Shown piece by piece: positions 1 through 10,370 of a stretch of 31,556 bases of DNA. The DNA is from Chara braunii. Its lineage: Eukaryota; Streptophyta; Charophyceae; Charales; Characeae. The translations under genes were made by a program, and so were the position numbers. The notes beneath the pieces were generated by a model that made no database searches, was not told the origin of the DNA, and worked only from the letters and a program-made list of their open reading frames with translations. The stretch's first letter is position 1, and each line of letters starts with the position of its first letter. The stretch is taken from NCBI GenBank assembly GCA_003427395.1, contig BFEA01000221.1, forward strand, positions 1,759,630-1,791,185, in the 5' to 3' direction.

Positions 1-1082
1 CCCCCCCCACTTCTTCTCACTTTGTCATTCGTTAGGGCATGTCGATGATCCGATGATCTCACGTCTTTTCGCTTTCCCTATTTCGCCGAACCAGTTTGAG
101 ATGACCAGTAGCTTGCCAAGTCTCAGGGACGCAGCCATGTTTCTTGCCCTCTTTTTTCTCCCTCCTGTAATCATAATTAGATGGCTATGGCATCTTCTTC
201 TTCTCGTCCTCCTGTGCTTCCTTTTCTCGTCCTTTCTCCTCCTTACCCCGCCTCTTCTCCTTCAGCCTATCCAATTGCAATCAATCTACTTCGCATCAAG
301 TCTTGCCCTCGTCTTCTCCCTCCCTCACCGTTGCAATGCTGGTGGGTCATCCTCTCCCCCTTCCCTTCTCATTACATGCCGATCACATGAAGACGTGGCG
401 ACGCGTTCCACTCGCATTGCTTCCCCGGTTTCTTCTCCTGTAGGTGAATTGATAGTGAGACACGGGCACAGGACAAGCGCTTGGCAAAATTTTGCCGCTT
501 GACATCCCGATGGCCACGTATCGCATGCATGCACAGACTATATATAGCAATTTCCCGCCTGAATCTGGTCGTGATGACAGTCACATTTAGTCAAAGAAGT
601 CCTAGCGTGAGTATGATTGTCTTAACGGCGCAAGCTTGCAGTGCTGTCTACCGTCCTTAGGCCGAATCGCCTCCTCACTGCTTCACTCATTTATGACGAC
701 AAGGGGCCTCGCTCCGCTACTCACAAAATGTGCGAAATGAGAAGAATCTTTCTGTGGAACATGGACAGGTACACCATTTTTTTGGTTTTGGCGCATGTGG
801 TGAGGAGTGGTGCGAGGCCCAAGGAGTGCCCTGAAGAGAGGCCTACGCCTCCTGGGCTCACCTTTTTTGAAGAGCACACACGCGCACAAGCCCTCCTCGT
901 TTCCTGCGCGGGTTCTTCCCCCCCACGGTCCCCCCCAACCCTTCGCCCACACGCTGGTGCGCGCGAGCACGCAGGATCCGCTGCTGCCTCTCCTCCGAGC
1001 AAAGCCGTCTCTGCGAAGTTCGTTTCCCTTTGCAATGTGAGACATGACGGTATTTGGACACACAACTCACCCTCATCATCAC
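1..1082. other. Intergenic, no gene recognised
   Basis: No reading frame here resembles a known protein. The longest open frames are rich in Leu, Ser and Pro and come from pyrimidine-rich sequence, so they are probably chance. The first 400 bases are markedly C/T-rich on this strand. A stretch near 604-620 (TAGCGTGAGTATG) faintly resembles the terminal repeat of the MITEs at 3208-3890, but no partner terminus is seen. Confidence 0.6.
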
Positions 1083-1107
1083 TTTTTTTTTTTTTTTTTT
1101 TTTTTTT
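1083..1107 (+). repeat. Poly-T run (25 T)
   Basis: A homopolymer of 25 T. On the minus strand it would be a poly-A tail, so it could mark the 3' end of an old retrotransposed sequence. I see no target-site duplication around it. The 290 bases to the next T run hold no recognisable gene. Confidence 0.9.
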
Positions 1108-1395
1108 GCAGCAGTCAATAGGAATTGTATTGCGATTGCAGAATTCATATTGCAGTATTAACCCTTCTTGACCCGAACACAACGCACCCTCATCATGACT
1201 GTATTTGGACAGAAACAGGGGTTGTATACGTTCATCAGTGGTAAATACAGGAAGGGTGCCAGTCATCCAATTATTACGTTACTGCTTTCCAATTTTGGAA
1301 ATATTGACCTGCAAATCAACAGTTGTATTGTGTCTCATCTTTTTGTCTCTATCGTCCAGCCAGCAGGTGAACAGACACTACGACGACAATTCACC

Positions 1396-1417
1396 TTTTT
1401 TTTTTTTTTTTTTTTTT
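1396..1417 (+). repeat. Poly-T run (22 T)
   Basis: A homopolymer of 22 T, about 290 bases after a similar run. The sequence between the two runs has no recognisable coding content. Confidence 0.9.
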
Positions 1418-1535
1418 GATGTGGCACGATGGACCACGGTTCAGATGATTGAACTGCTCAGATCAGATGCTACAGTTGATCTTAGCCAAAATGCCGATAG
1501 AGGTTTGGACACGTTCATCAATTAAACTATCATTG

Positions 1536-1638
1536 GAAATTGAAATTAAAATTGAAATTAAAATTGAAATTAAAATTGAAATTAAAATTGAAATTGAAAT
1601 CGAAATCGAAATTGAAATTGAAATTGAAATTGAAATTG
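1536..1638 (+). repeat. GAAATT hexamer array with 12-bp higher-order unit
   Basis: The array is built from GAAATT-type hexamers. The left part alternates GAAATT and AAAATT to give a 12-bp unit repeated about four times. The right part is plain GAAATT/GAAATC repeats. Open frames on both strands here (KLKLKL or EIEIEI on one strand, NFNFNF on the other) are translations of the repeat and are not genes. Confidence 0.9.
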
Positions 1639-2115
1639 TCATTCGAATTTCGGCATGGACTGCTTTTAAATGAGGGAGCTGGAATTGGACTGTGTGTTTT
1701 CCTAAGGACCGTCACCAGCTTTATCAAACTGGAAAATTTTGAAGTAGCAGTAGTTTTTTTTTGTTTTTTTTTTGGTGATGACACAGCCAACCATGCGTAG
1801 CAGTAATCCCAAATCGTACGAGATAAAAAAAATCATAAATTTGACATAAAACATTCATATCCGGGGGACAATAGCCAACCTGGGAAATTCATCGGGACAT
1901 CCGACTCACACGTACGCGAGTTCAGTTCCAGAGCCGAGAACATACACGCGGCAGTTGGAGTAATAATTGCAAAAGCAGTAGGTACTGAAAACTGTGTTGT
2001 ACTTATGTACTGCGTATTCACATCACTGCCAAAATCTAATCTATTGAATGATAGAAGTCATGTGATGCGAGTAGGCCCGTTGTCTTCATTGATCTATAAG
2101 AAGCGTGGTGTCATT
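1639..2115. other. Intergenic, nothing recognised
   Basis: The stretch is AT-rich with short T and A runs near 1755-1773 and 1825. No gene, RNA or element boundary could be supported. Confidence 0.5.
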
Positions 2116-2735
2116 TTCCTTCTTTCTTTCTACCTATCTATCTAATCTAATCTAATCTAATCTGATCTCATCTCACCTAATCGCATCTCATCTAATCTAT
2201 CTAATCTATCTAACTAATCTATCTCATCTGATTTTATCTAATCTAATCTAATGTAAGCTAATCTAATCGATCAAGCTAATCTAATCTAATCTATCTATCT
2301 ATCTATCCATCTATAGATCAAGCTAATCAAATCTAATCTATCTATCTATCTATCTATCTTATGTATATCTATCTATCTTTCTTCTTTCTTTCTTGTCTTA
2401 TCTTATCTTGTCTTGTCTTGTCTTATCTTATCTGATCTAATCTAATCTTAATCTTACCTAATCTAATCTAATCTACCCAACTAATCTCTCTTATCTATTC
2501 TATCTGTTTATCTATCTATCTATCTATCAATCTAATCTTATAATATCTAAATCTATATTTCTTTCTACTTATCTTATCTTATCGAATTTAATCTAATCTT
2601 ACTCTTATCTAATCTAATCTGATCTATCTAACGAATGAATATATCTATCTTATCTATCTATCTATCTATCTAATCTTATCTATCTTTCTTTCTTCTTATC
2701 TTATCTAATCTAATCTTACTTGTATAATCTAATCC
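2116..2735 (+). repeat. Complex TCTA / TCTAA / TCTTA microsatellite
   Basis: About 620 bases are made almost entirely of interspersed tetranucleotide (TCTA, TTTC) and pentanucleotide (AATCT, TTATC, TTGTC) repeats, with GATC-like interruptions. The mixture of unit lengths suggests repeated slippage and point mutation. No coding content is present. Confidence 0.9.
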
Positions 2736-2801
2736 CTACTGAGATCAGAGAATCCATGCATGAGTCGCACCACTTTGAAGAGGCTAGTAGCTCTACATGG
2801 C

Positions 2802-3062
2802 AGCATATACTGTGTGTTTGTTTCCTGATGAGTCTCGTAGCCCCCCCCCCCAAGAGAAGGAAAAGTGGTTAAATATGAAGAGAATTTGCAGTACAGACGG
2901 GCAAATTTTGGCACACTAATGAGCTCATCTACTCATGGCTTTGTGTGCCAGTGTGTATTGTGTGTTGCTTCGTGATGGGAGTCCCCTAGCCCCCCGTAAG
3001 AGAAGGAAACTCGCTTGAATACGAAGAGGATTTGGAGTTCAGACAGGCAAGATTTGGCACTC
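2802..3062 (+). repeat. Imperfect tandem duplication, period about 147 bp
   Basis: 2802-2914 and 2949-3062 align in order. Shared blocks include TGTGTG near the start, a C-run followed by AAGAGAAGGAAA, TGAATACGAAGAG-type sequence, and GACAGGCAA(G/A)ATTTGGCAC near the end. The copies differ at many sites, so the duplication is old. Neither copy encodes a recognisable protein. Confidence 0.65.
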
Positions 3063-3207
3063 TGTGCACCTCAGTTACTTCCTGATCATGCCTTGCACGC
3101 ATCTGTTTGCCATTCTCCGACCCAAAGAAACGGATCCCGAAAACTGAGAACTTGCGAAGTTCTTCCAGATCTGGCTCGGATGGCCCACAGAGAGGTAGGA
3201 AGTCTTA

Positions 3208-3330
3208 AGGGCGTGCTCACACGAGGAGTTGTCTGGACGAATCTGACTCGATTATGGCTCGGCATGGGTGCATCCGACCACGATTACGTCCAGAGCTAAG
3301 AAGAAAAAGTGCGAGTGTGAGTTTGCCCTC
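3208..3330. mobile_element. MITE-like element, copy A
   Basis: A short non-coding element whose ends are inverted repeats. The left end reads AGGGCGTGCTCACACG and the right end is close to its reverse complement (CGAGTGTGAGTTTGCCCT). It shares termini and an internal block (GCGTCCAAAGAGCT-like, then AGAAAAAGT) with copy B at 3774-3890, which supports a family rather than a chance palindrome. It is about 120 bp with no coding capacity. The target-site duplication could not be resolved, so the superfamily is unknown. Confidence 0.6.
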
Positions 3331-3773
3331 AGGGCACAGATTGGATGCCTGGAAGGTTGAGAAATATCAGAAGCAAAAGCTGATGAGAAATAGTGAGAAA
3401 GCTTATTGTGTTGTGTTTCTTTTTCATCCAGTTGCGCCTGATCTAACAGAATATCTATATCTATATCTGGTGTCCCACAGGTCCTTGCCAACCACCCAGA
3501 AAACGAGGGAGTCCATGGGAGGATCGGCCACCAACGACAGGTGTGTATACCTTTCTTTACATGCAGTCTTCAATAAATTGTGTCTATTTCCTATTAACAT
3601 TTCTCTCCCGGTGTGAACACCTATGGATATTGAGCGATTTCATTCGCAGAGATGTTCATACAGATGCAAAGTTTGGCCCAATGAGGACCCCCCCGGAAGG
3701 TGTGGGCGGGGCAGATTTGTGTCGGTCTACATGGAAGTGCCCTTCCTGTGAGAACAAGGGAAGTCACAAAATG

Positions 3774-3890
3774 TGGCATACTCACACTAGCACTTTTTTT
3801 GACTCCAGTCGCGACCAAACCTTGATGAATCTGACTGCAATCGCGTCCAAAGAGCTCAGTAGAAAAAGTTGCTAGTGTGAGTATGCCCTC
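3774..3890. mobile_element. MITE-like element, copy B
   Basis: The left terminus GGCATACTCACACTAGCA and the right terminus TGCTAGTGTGAGTATGCC are inverted repeats over about 18 bp, extended on each side by T-run/A-run sequence. Its interior resembles copy A. The element is about 117 bp and non-coding. The sequence between the two copies (3331-3773) and between copy B and the SINE (3891-4184) holds no recognisable gene. Confidence 0.65.
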
Positions 3891-4184
3891 AAACTACCCC
3901 CACCTGTGTGGGCACACATTTCCCCCCCCGCTGTAGTGCCCCTTTAAATTAGGCCTGGGCTTTTCCCTGGCGGACTTCAAAAAGCCAGTACCGAACTTGG
4001 TGTCCACATCAGGCTCGGGAGGTTCGATCCGAAACTAGTGATGGTCTATGAATTAACTGTCACTCGGAACCGCAAAGGATAACCTCAATGTAGGGGGTAA
4101 TCCGCAAAGAAGACATCGAGAGCATTGTGGTGTATGGACAGTTAGGCTCCCAAAAACAAGTCTGAGTGCAGATCATGTTTAATG

Positions 4185-4196
4185 TACTATGACTCT
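4185..4196 (+). repeat. Probable left target-site duplication of SINE 1
   Basis: TACTATGACTCT here matches TACTATGGCTCT at 11935-11946 in 11 of 12 bases. The two sites bracket the SINE halves once the LTR element is removed. This fits an old SINE insertion. Confidence 0.6.
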
Positions 4197-4280
4197 ACCA
4201 ACTGGCCTACTAGCTCAGGTGGTACACCCCGGAACTGGTTGACATGCAGACCTGAGTTCGAACTCCACTGGAAGCAGGTG
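4197..4280 (+). mobile_element. tRNA-derived SINE 1, 5' part (split by LTR element)
   Basis: The head has RNA polymerase III internal promoter motifs: an A-box-like TAGCTCAGGTGG at 4211-4222 and a B-box-like GTTCGAACTC at 4255-4264, spaced as in a tRNA. It matches the head of the intact SINE at 27320-27500. The remainder of this copy resumes at 11826, after the LTR retrotransposon. It is not a functional tRNA gene because the arms do not pair properly. Confidence 0.75.
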
Positions 4281-5343
4281 TGTAAGGACCTGCCAAACGC
4301 GGACTCAGGCACACAGCTGATTTCTGAGTTTTGCCAATGGAATGTATGCCTTGCTGAGTTTCCCGCTTGTTGCTGAGTATCTAAGTCTGTGTGTGTGCGT
4401 GCTTAGTGGTCTGCGTGCCTGTCTGAGTGCTTGTCGGTTTATGTGTGTGTGTGTGTGACCTGCAAGGGTACTCGTCCGTGCGGGACGCCCAAAGGCCCGG
4501 TACTTACCTGTGGCCGTGACATTGAGGGTTGCATCAGGGAAAACACTCAAGTGGCGGGGAAAGAGGCCCGCAAGACTTAGAGCAGTGGAAAAACACTCAA
4601 GTAGCAGGTAGTCCGGTACCACACAACGTAGAAGTAGATGTGCCGGGTACTTGATGCCGAGCAGAAGAAGACAAAGTTGGCATTTTTAGAGGCCCAGTAG
4701 TTGTAGGCTAGGTCTAGGTGGGTACCAGTCCAAGTAGTCTGAGTCTAGGGCCTGTACGGGCAATATCAGAGTCTGCAATGATGTTTCCCTCTGGTTACTT
4801 GGAGGCCGTGCGGCCTGGAAGTCACCTGGAAGTCACGGCCCAAGAGGGAAGCAGGCCGCTATATCTCCTGGAGGAGCAAAGAGCTGCTCCTCATTCTATG
4901 GTGTGCAAGTTTGGCGACACACTGCTTGGAATGCTGGCTGGAGCAGAGCTGCTGGGGAGGAAGGAGTGCCCAGCTCTCCGCCTCAGCTATGGTGGAGGAG
5001 CACGGGCTGGAGGAGGAAGACGAGGACTAGGAAGGGGGAGCGCCAGAGGTACTTACCTGGCTATGGTGGACACCATCTTCATCCCCTTGATGGGCGCTGC
5101 ATCTGGAAGGCCCCGGTTTGGGTAGAGCTACACCAAGAAGCTTCGAGGCAGGTTCAGGCATGGCGGCCTGAGCTAGAGCAGCCATAGCTGCTTTGAGTTG
5201 TCTTTTGCACATCAGGGCAAGGCCCTAGCAGTCTGCCATAGCCTTGGCCTTGAGGAAGAGGAAGGAGAAGGGTGGCCATGGCTATGGTGGACCTTGTGCA
5301 GTAGAAGAGGGATTCGGACATTGATTCTGGTTCATCCGTTCAA

Positions 5344-5395
<52 letters not shown>

Positions 5396-5614
5396 GTTTG
5401 AATAAGAGGGGAGGAGAAAAGGAGGAGGAGACTGGTTGGTGAGAAGAAGGGAATTATCATTGGTGTACATCTTCTTCCTCTTCTTTCTTTCTTCTTCTTC
5501 TTCTTCTTCTTCTTTCCCTTTCTCTCCTCTCAAGTTCATTTATTTCTTTTGCAATTGGATGGCATTGTGCTTTCTCATGAATTTTGTGCTTCGAAATTGG
5601 CCAGGATCATAACA
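4281..5614 (+). repeat. 5' long terminal repeat (1334 bp)
   Basis: It begins TGTAAGGACC and ends ATCATAACA, the same termini as the copy at 10371-11825. It contains an ATT microsatellite of about 17 units at 5344-5395 and a CTT-rich stretch near 5470-5530. Open frames inside it have no recognisable domain. It differs from the 3' LTR by many substitutions and indels, so the insertion is not recent. Confidence 0.92.
5344..5395 (+). repeat. ATT microsatellite in the 5' LTR
   Basis: About 17 tandem ATT units. The matching place in the 3' LTR (about 11551-11582) has only a short interrupted ATT tract, so the array expanded in the 5' LTR or contracted in the other after insertion. Confidence 0.95.
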
Positions 5615-5615
5615 T

Positions 5616-5630
5616 TGGTATCGGAACGGG
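5616..5630 (+). promoter_or_regulatory. Primer binding site, initiator-Met tRNA type
   Basis: TGGTATCGGAACGGG starts two bases after the 5' LTR end. It resembles the TGGTATCAGAGC-type site complementary to the 3' end of initiator methionine tRNA, which primes minus-strand synthesis in many plant LTR elements. Two or three bases differ from that consensus. Confidence 0.75.
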
Positions 5631-7069
5631 TTCTACTTGCTGGAGTTAGTGGGCTTTGCCGCTCCAACCCTAACCTAAGTGGAGGGCTACTGCTTAGGGT
5701 TAGGGCTGGAAGCTGAGGTAAGAGGTGCAGTGTCGTAAAGGGAAGCTGCCCCCACCTGGTTAGGTTGTGTTGGGTCGACACTGGACCTGACGAGGTTGTG
5801 TGAGAGTAAGTTTTGAGTGGCGAGAGACTTCGAGAAGACTTTGTTTTGACAATTAGGGAGAGGCGACAGTGAGAGGCAATCGCACCTGGAAGCTGATTGA
5901 AGGGAAGACACTTGGCGACTTTAGGGCTTCCCTCAAGTAGGCGAGCTTGAGGGAAAGCAGCCATTCTGCATCGACGGACCGCAAGATGTTTACTTTGTTC
6001 TTCAGTATCGGCGGGGGATTCGACGTTGCACTTGGGTGTTGGAGTCAGACCCTCCTAGTAGATAGGACACTAGCGTAGGGGTAGCGTTAAAAGGGTCGGG
6101 AGGACCATATGAGATTGGGGTGAGAGGACCATATGAGATTGGGGTGAGTTCTATTCATCTCGAAGTTCAGGCCACTCAGGTAAGTGCCGTGCACCTATGG
6201 GATGCCCATGTATGTGTGTGCATGGTATTGATTGTCCTGTTGTGGCCTGGGTTTCTCTTCCTACTCCTCTATGGTCTTCATTGTGCGTACGAGTATGTGA
6301 AACTGTTTTCTCACCTGATGGATGAAGAGATGAGGTATCTTGCTTTGCACGGCATATCTTTCTACAGTGAATTGTCTTTTTGTCTCTGAACGGATGTAAA
6401 CTGTAGGTTATCCCTGAAGTTGAAATTCGTTTTCGAGTTCAGTAGAGGCAAAAAGTAGGTCCATGTGGGACTCTTATTGTTTGGGACTTGGTCAAGGCCT
6501 ACTTGGAACCTTTTGGGTACCCAATGGGAGCGGGCCCAGGCAAAAAAGGCCCCTTAGGCCCAAATCTGTTTAACGTCAGATCATTCTCTTTCTGTCTGGG
6601 ACACAAAGTTTATTCTTTGGTTAGAGCACTCGCTGCTGAGGGGATCCCGCCGGAGATGTTTTGTATACTTCTATTGCACAGTCCGTGGCTTGTCTCGCGC
6701 CTTATACGCCACTCAATTCTCCATTGACGCTTGTCGTTACTCGTTGTCTGAATTTGCTGTACGTTCATGGGACTGATCATATTGTACTGAGGGGATCTCG
6801 TATTAGGTCTGATCAGACTGAGGCGCTGGATCAGAACTCTCGTCTGAATTATTTATTTTATTTTACATTTTTGATTGCTCTCTAGTCCAAATGTCATGCT
6901 GCCCCGACTAGGAGTACGTGTCAGTTTGTTTCTTTGTCCGAGTTCATGTTTCGATGCCCGTAGGGACTCGTGGATAAAAAGAAGAGAGAAGGGAGAGGGA
7001 GAGCACTCATCTAGAGGGACTTGCTGAGTCTTTTTTTTCGTAAAGCCTGAGAACCCCGGTAGTTCTAAC
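5631..7069 (+). other. Untranslated leader of the LTR element
   Basis: About 1.4 kb between the primer binding site and the gag start. No open frame is recognisable. It contains a perfect 24-bp tandem duplication at 6100-6147. It ends with a polypyrimidine-rich stretch and TTCTAACATGG at the gag start. A pyrimidine tract ending in CTCTCTAG near 6885 could be a splice acceptor, but this is speculative. Confidence 0.6.
6100..6147 (+). repeat. Perfect 24-bp tandem duplication in the leader
   Basis: The 24-base unit beginning GAGGACCATATGAGATTG occurs twice without change at 6100-6123 and 6124-6147. It looks like a simple slippage or repair duplication. Confidence 0.95.
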
Positions 7070-8661
7070 ATGGCCACGGTAAAGGCCTCTGTAGCCTTAA
7101 AGGCCCAGTTGGAAGCGGCCGACGAAAAGGACAAACCATTGTGCCAAGTTCTCTACGACAAGGCAGTGGCAAAGGAAGAGAAGGAAGAGGAGGAAAAGCG
7201 GAAAACCGTTGTTGCCGACCATGAGGCTGTCTTCAAAACAGTCCCCTCCTTGCCTGACACCGAGGTCAAGAAAGATCTGGTCATGTATGTGCGCGCTCTC
7301 ATCGATTGTCACATGCTCAGTGAACTTCCTGGTCAGATCTCTAAACTGTTTGACCAGGTGAGTAAACTGCAGACGCAGATTGTGGATATGGCTCAGGAGC
7401 GTAGTGATCAGATGCGGCAGATGGCAAACCTGCATCAGGCCCAGATTCCTAATTCTCTTCCTCTACCTCCTGCCTCGAATGCTGTTAACCAATCTGTCCT
7501 TGCTCCTATCTATGTCTTCACTTCTCCTTCTTCGAGTGGGGTTCAATCAGGACCTGCAGTAGGTGCAGACCTCGCTGCCGCTGCAACAAGTGGCAGCGCA
7601 GGGACTTTTGCAATTGCTGCAGCCTCGAGTTTAGACACAGCATTTGCTGGTGCCGGTTATAGCAGTCCCTATGAGGACAGAAATGCGATAGATATACCGT
7701 CTAAGTATGACGGCAAGGAAGACGTAGAGTCTTGGATCGGCTCCATGAGAGCTTACTTCGATGTGATGGGTACTCAATTGATGAGCCAGTCCTTCATCAT
7801 GGGAACCAACGTCAAACCTGTTGTACGAGGCTTCTTAGAAGTCCAGGCTATGCAAGCCGGGTACACAAAGTTCGATCTGGCGCAGTGGCTCAAAGCCACA
7901 CCTGTGGAAACACTTGAAGAGATATTAATTAAGCAATATACGGACCCACATGCTGCTGCGAGAGCCAGGAAAATATTGGATGATCTCAAGCACAACAAGT
8001 GGTCGGGCACCATGTACAACCTGCAATTGTATGTTATCAAACTTTTTGCTACCTCTGGGTTGGAAATGAGTGCACAGTCATGCTTGGATGTTGTGAAAGG
8101 TACGATTTCCACTACTTACATCGCCTAGGCAAAGATTTCATTGGATACACGGACTGGCTTTCCCTCATGCGGGATGTAGTCAGCCTCGAGGCATATGATG
8201 ACCTCATTTACACAGCAGGCAGCAAAAAGGCTACAGGCGGCAGGCGGTTTAAAGGCAGCAACCGTTTTGCTGTGCATGACCTGTTGGAGGCTAATGAGGA
8301 GGCCTATGTAGATGACCCCACTATTGCTGACAACCAAGAGCAGGACCGTGATACAGCCTGTTCCTCTTCAGCCCATGAGTTTGATATGAATAATGATGAA
8401 GAAAAACATAATGCCTTCAGAAAGTTTGCGAATGTGAAAAGACCGAATCGAAACTCGTTGAAGAACTATGCCCCACTCCCTAAAGTAGCCAAGATCCCGC
8501 CCAAGCCGGAGGATGCTGCAACCAAACCTTGGTTGAATCTTCGAATTAGCGAAAGTGAATGGAAGGCTAGGATCAAAAAGGGAGTTTGCCTGCATTGCTT
8601 GAAACCAAATCATAAAGTCCAAGATTGCTATAGGCTGCAGGTAAACCGAAATCGACCGTAG
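7070..8661 (+). pseudogene. gag: gag polyprotein, frameshifted
   Basis: Structural capsid/nucleocapsid protein of the retrotransposon. It starts at ATG 7070 in a good context (AACATGGCC). The first open frame (352 codons, 7070-8128) has a charged Lys/Glu-rich N-terminus, a likely coiled coil around residues 100-125, an Ala/Ser-rich linker, and a capsid-type region from about residue 205 (IPSKYDGKEDVESWI onward) typical of Ty3/gypsy gag. Homology then continues in the -1 frame from about 8100 to the stop at 8659-8661. The second frame carries a CCHC zinc knuckle at 8587-8628 (CLHC, then LKPNH, then KVQDC) for RNA binding. The break near 8100 is most simply a one-base deletion. A programmed shift cannot be excluded, but no slippery heptamer is obvious. 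Confidence 0.85.
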
Positions 8662-9264
8662 GGTTGTCATCAGCACACTCTGCAGCAAGGGAGATTGAAC
8701 TGGTAAATGACAGTTTCTCTAAGGAACCAGATACAGTTCAACAATCCTCTCTTGAAGCTCCATCATCTGCTGATTCGAAGGCTGACGCGTGTAATGTTAT
8801 CTATGCCCAGTGCATGTGTGACAAGAGTTGACCTTCAAACTTCTTATCAACCACCGCTACCTACGTGTCTTCGTCAATTGTGGCCCGACTACTAACTTTG
8901 TCTCCACACGTGGTACACAAGGTGGGCTTGGGAATGAAGCAAGTGGAGTTGCAGGCCCCTTGTAAAACCCAAGTAGGCAAGCAAGTGGAGTTGCAGGCCC
9001 CTTGTAAAACCCAAGTAGGCAACAAAGAACTTCCCGTTCATGCATGCGGTCAAAGGTGTGCGCAGTACCTTCAACAAAGATAAGACGGTCACACATGCAC
9101 TAAACTTCTATGTACTTGACAACCCTTTCGACGCAGTCCTTGTGTTGGGCTGGCTACAGTCCCAATGCACGTGGATTGAGTGGAAGGATTATTTTTTTGT
9201 GGTGCATGATGCCTTGGGGAGTGAACGTGCAATATTACTAGACAATAAGAGCGAGTTCAAATGA
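8662..9264 (+). pseudogene. Retrotransposon aspartic protease remnant
   Basis: The protease region follows gag in several broken frames. A frame around 8830-8915 reads LRVFVNCGPTTNF, where the retropepsin active-site D-(S/T)-G is expected. The visible motif is N-C-G, so the catalytic Asp is not seen here. The following frame carries a 14-codon tandem duplication (8937-9020). The end of the domain is in the frame opening at 9040 (LNFYVLDNPFDAVLVLGWLQ), which resembles the conserved LGxxWL end of Ty3/gypsy proteases. At least two frame changes are needed, so it is non-functional. Confidence 0.7.
8937..9020 (+). repeat. 42-bp in-frame tandem duplication in the protease
   Basis: 8937-8978 and 8979-9020 are identical 42-base units. 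Each encodes KQVELQAPCKTQVG in the same frame, so the duplication adds 14 residues without shifting the frame. No spacer separates the copies. Confidence 0.95.
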
Positions 9265-9540
9265 CCCCTGTCTTAATGCAATGCAATTCTGCAAGAAGTT
9301 ACGCAAGCACAAGGAGGATGAACAATTGTATGTTGCTTTTGTTCGTTCCACTCATGTGCCTACTAATTTTGCAGCTAGTACTAGCTCTACTTTCCATAGT
9401 GTGCTAGTACTACTTTTTCATCCACTTCTAGTCCAAATTATTCTACTTCAGATTCGGTTGCCTTCGCTACTAATCTGCGATCTGATTTAGGTGATCCTTT
9501 TTCTGATCCCCTACCCTCGAAAATCCCAGCAAACATCTAA
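9265..9540 (+). other. Linker between protease and reverse transcriptase remnants
   Basis: A Ser/Thr-rich low-complexity stretch between the end of the protease frame and the stop at 9538-9540 that precedes the reverse transcriptase fragment. No catalytic domain is visible. Confidence 0.5.
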
Positions 9541-9750
9541 AACGTACTCAACCGATATTCGGAAGTTCTGGCCGAACCGCATGGAGTCCCCATGCGATCG
9601 GTCAAACGCACGATCGAGTTCGTCGAAGGGGGTGTTTCTCGAAAGAGTTTTGTGTGCCTTTTGAGATCCGGTGAGTTGGAGGAGCTCCAAAGCCAAATCA
9701 GTAAGATGATTGACAAAGGGTGGATTAAGCCCAGCAAAGTCCGGCTTCAG
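9541..9750 (+). pseudogene. Reverse transcriptase N-terminal fragment
   Basis: The frame gives LNRYSEVLAEPHGVP, then RTIEFVEGG, then GELEELQSQISKMIDKGWIK. This matches the start of Ty3/gypsy reverse transcriptase (the FxEPxGLPPxRxxDHxIxLxPG and ELEELKxQxxELLxKGxIRPS region). It stops at the PSKSGFSA-like block, where an AP-V-LFV strand should follow. None of the catalytic palm (YxDD) is present, because sequence jumps directly to integrase. A one-base shift near 9735 is also implied. Confidence 0.8.
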
Positions 9751-10215
9751 TGCCAAGTACGATCGCTTACTCAAAGTTGCCATTGCACCATCGACTATCA
9801 AAGTGGGAAGTTATATCTGGGTCAAGATGTCTGAATTGTCAGACGAAGAGGGGGTGTCACGCAAACTTCTCCCTCTCTATTACAGTCCGTGGGAAGTCCT
9901 GGATGTGATTGGTAAGGATGAGTTTGGTCCTCCATATGTAAGTGCCGTGCCTCCTCATCTGCGCACGTACCCAGTCTTTCACACATCGAAGTTGTTTCCA
10001 TATCGTAATGCTAAAACCTTTGAATACCGTGAAAATATGATTCCCCGTGCAATCAAAGGCGGTCACGAGATATATGGATTGTACAACATACCGACGAGGG
10101 GCATAACAAACAGTATCTGGTTCACTTCATGTATCACCCGTTGGATGATCTCTATTGGATTTCCAAGAAGGAACTGCTGTGTACCGCACCTCGCGCTGTT
10201 AGAGCATATGAATGA
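9751..10215 (+). pseudogene. Integrase C-terminus with chromodomain-like tail
   Basis: The frame from about 9755 gives VGSYIWVKMSEL, LLPLYYSPWEVLDVIG, VPPHLRTYPVFHTSKLFPY. This is the GPY/F-type C-terminal module of Ty3/gypsy integrase. A frame change near 10090 then leads into YLVHFMYHPLDDLYWISKKE, which resembles a chromodomain (YLVxWxGxPxxxxxWxxxxEL) that directs integration to chromatin marks in chromoviruses. The stop is TGA 10213-10215. The zinc-binding and DDE catalytic parts of integrase, and all of RNase H, are missing. Confidence 0.8.
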
Positions 10216-10357
10216 CAGGTAGTCTCCAGTGCTGTTCCAAAAATCTCTGCAAAGCTCACTGCTACTTAGTATTCACGGAACCTCTTCACTATATACGCTT
10301 ACGATGTGTTTGTCAGGGACTCAGATGGAGTTACTCGCTGGAAGGGACTTTGCTTGT

Positions 10358-10367
10358 GAGGGGGGGG
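10358..10367 (+). promoter_or_regulatory. Polypurine tract
   Basis: GAGGGGGGGG lies three bases upstream of the 3' LTR start. This is the expected place and composition for the primer of plus-strand DNA synthesis in an LTR retrotransposon. Confidence 0.85.
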
Positions 10368-10370
10368 TAG

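Noticed and set aside
53-502. 149-codon open frame at the left end
   Set aside because: Leu/Ser/Pro-rich translation of pyrimidine-rich DNA, with open frames also on the opposite strand and no recognisable domain.
4718-5125. 135-codon open frame in the 5' LTR and its counterpart in the 3' LTR
   Set aside because: The similarity follows from LTR homology. The frame is not kept open to the same extent in both copies and has no domain.
8100-8106. Programmed ribosomal frameshift in gag
   Set aside because: No clear slippery heptamer or downstream pseudoknot was seen, and the element has several other frame breaks, so mutation is simpler.
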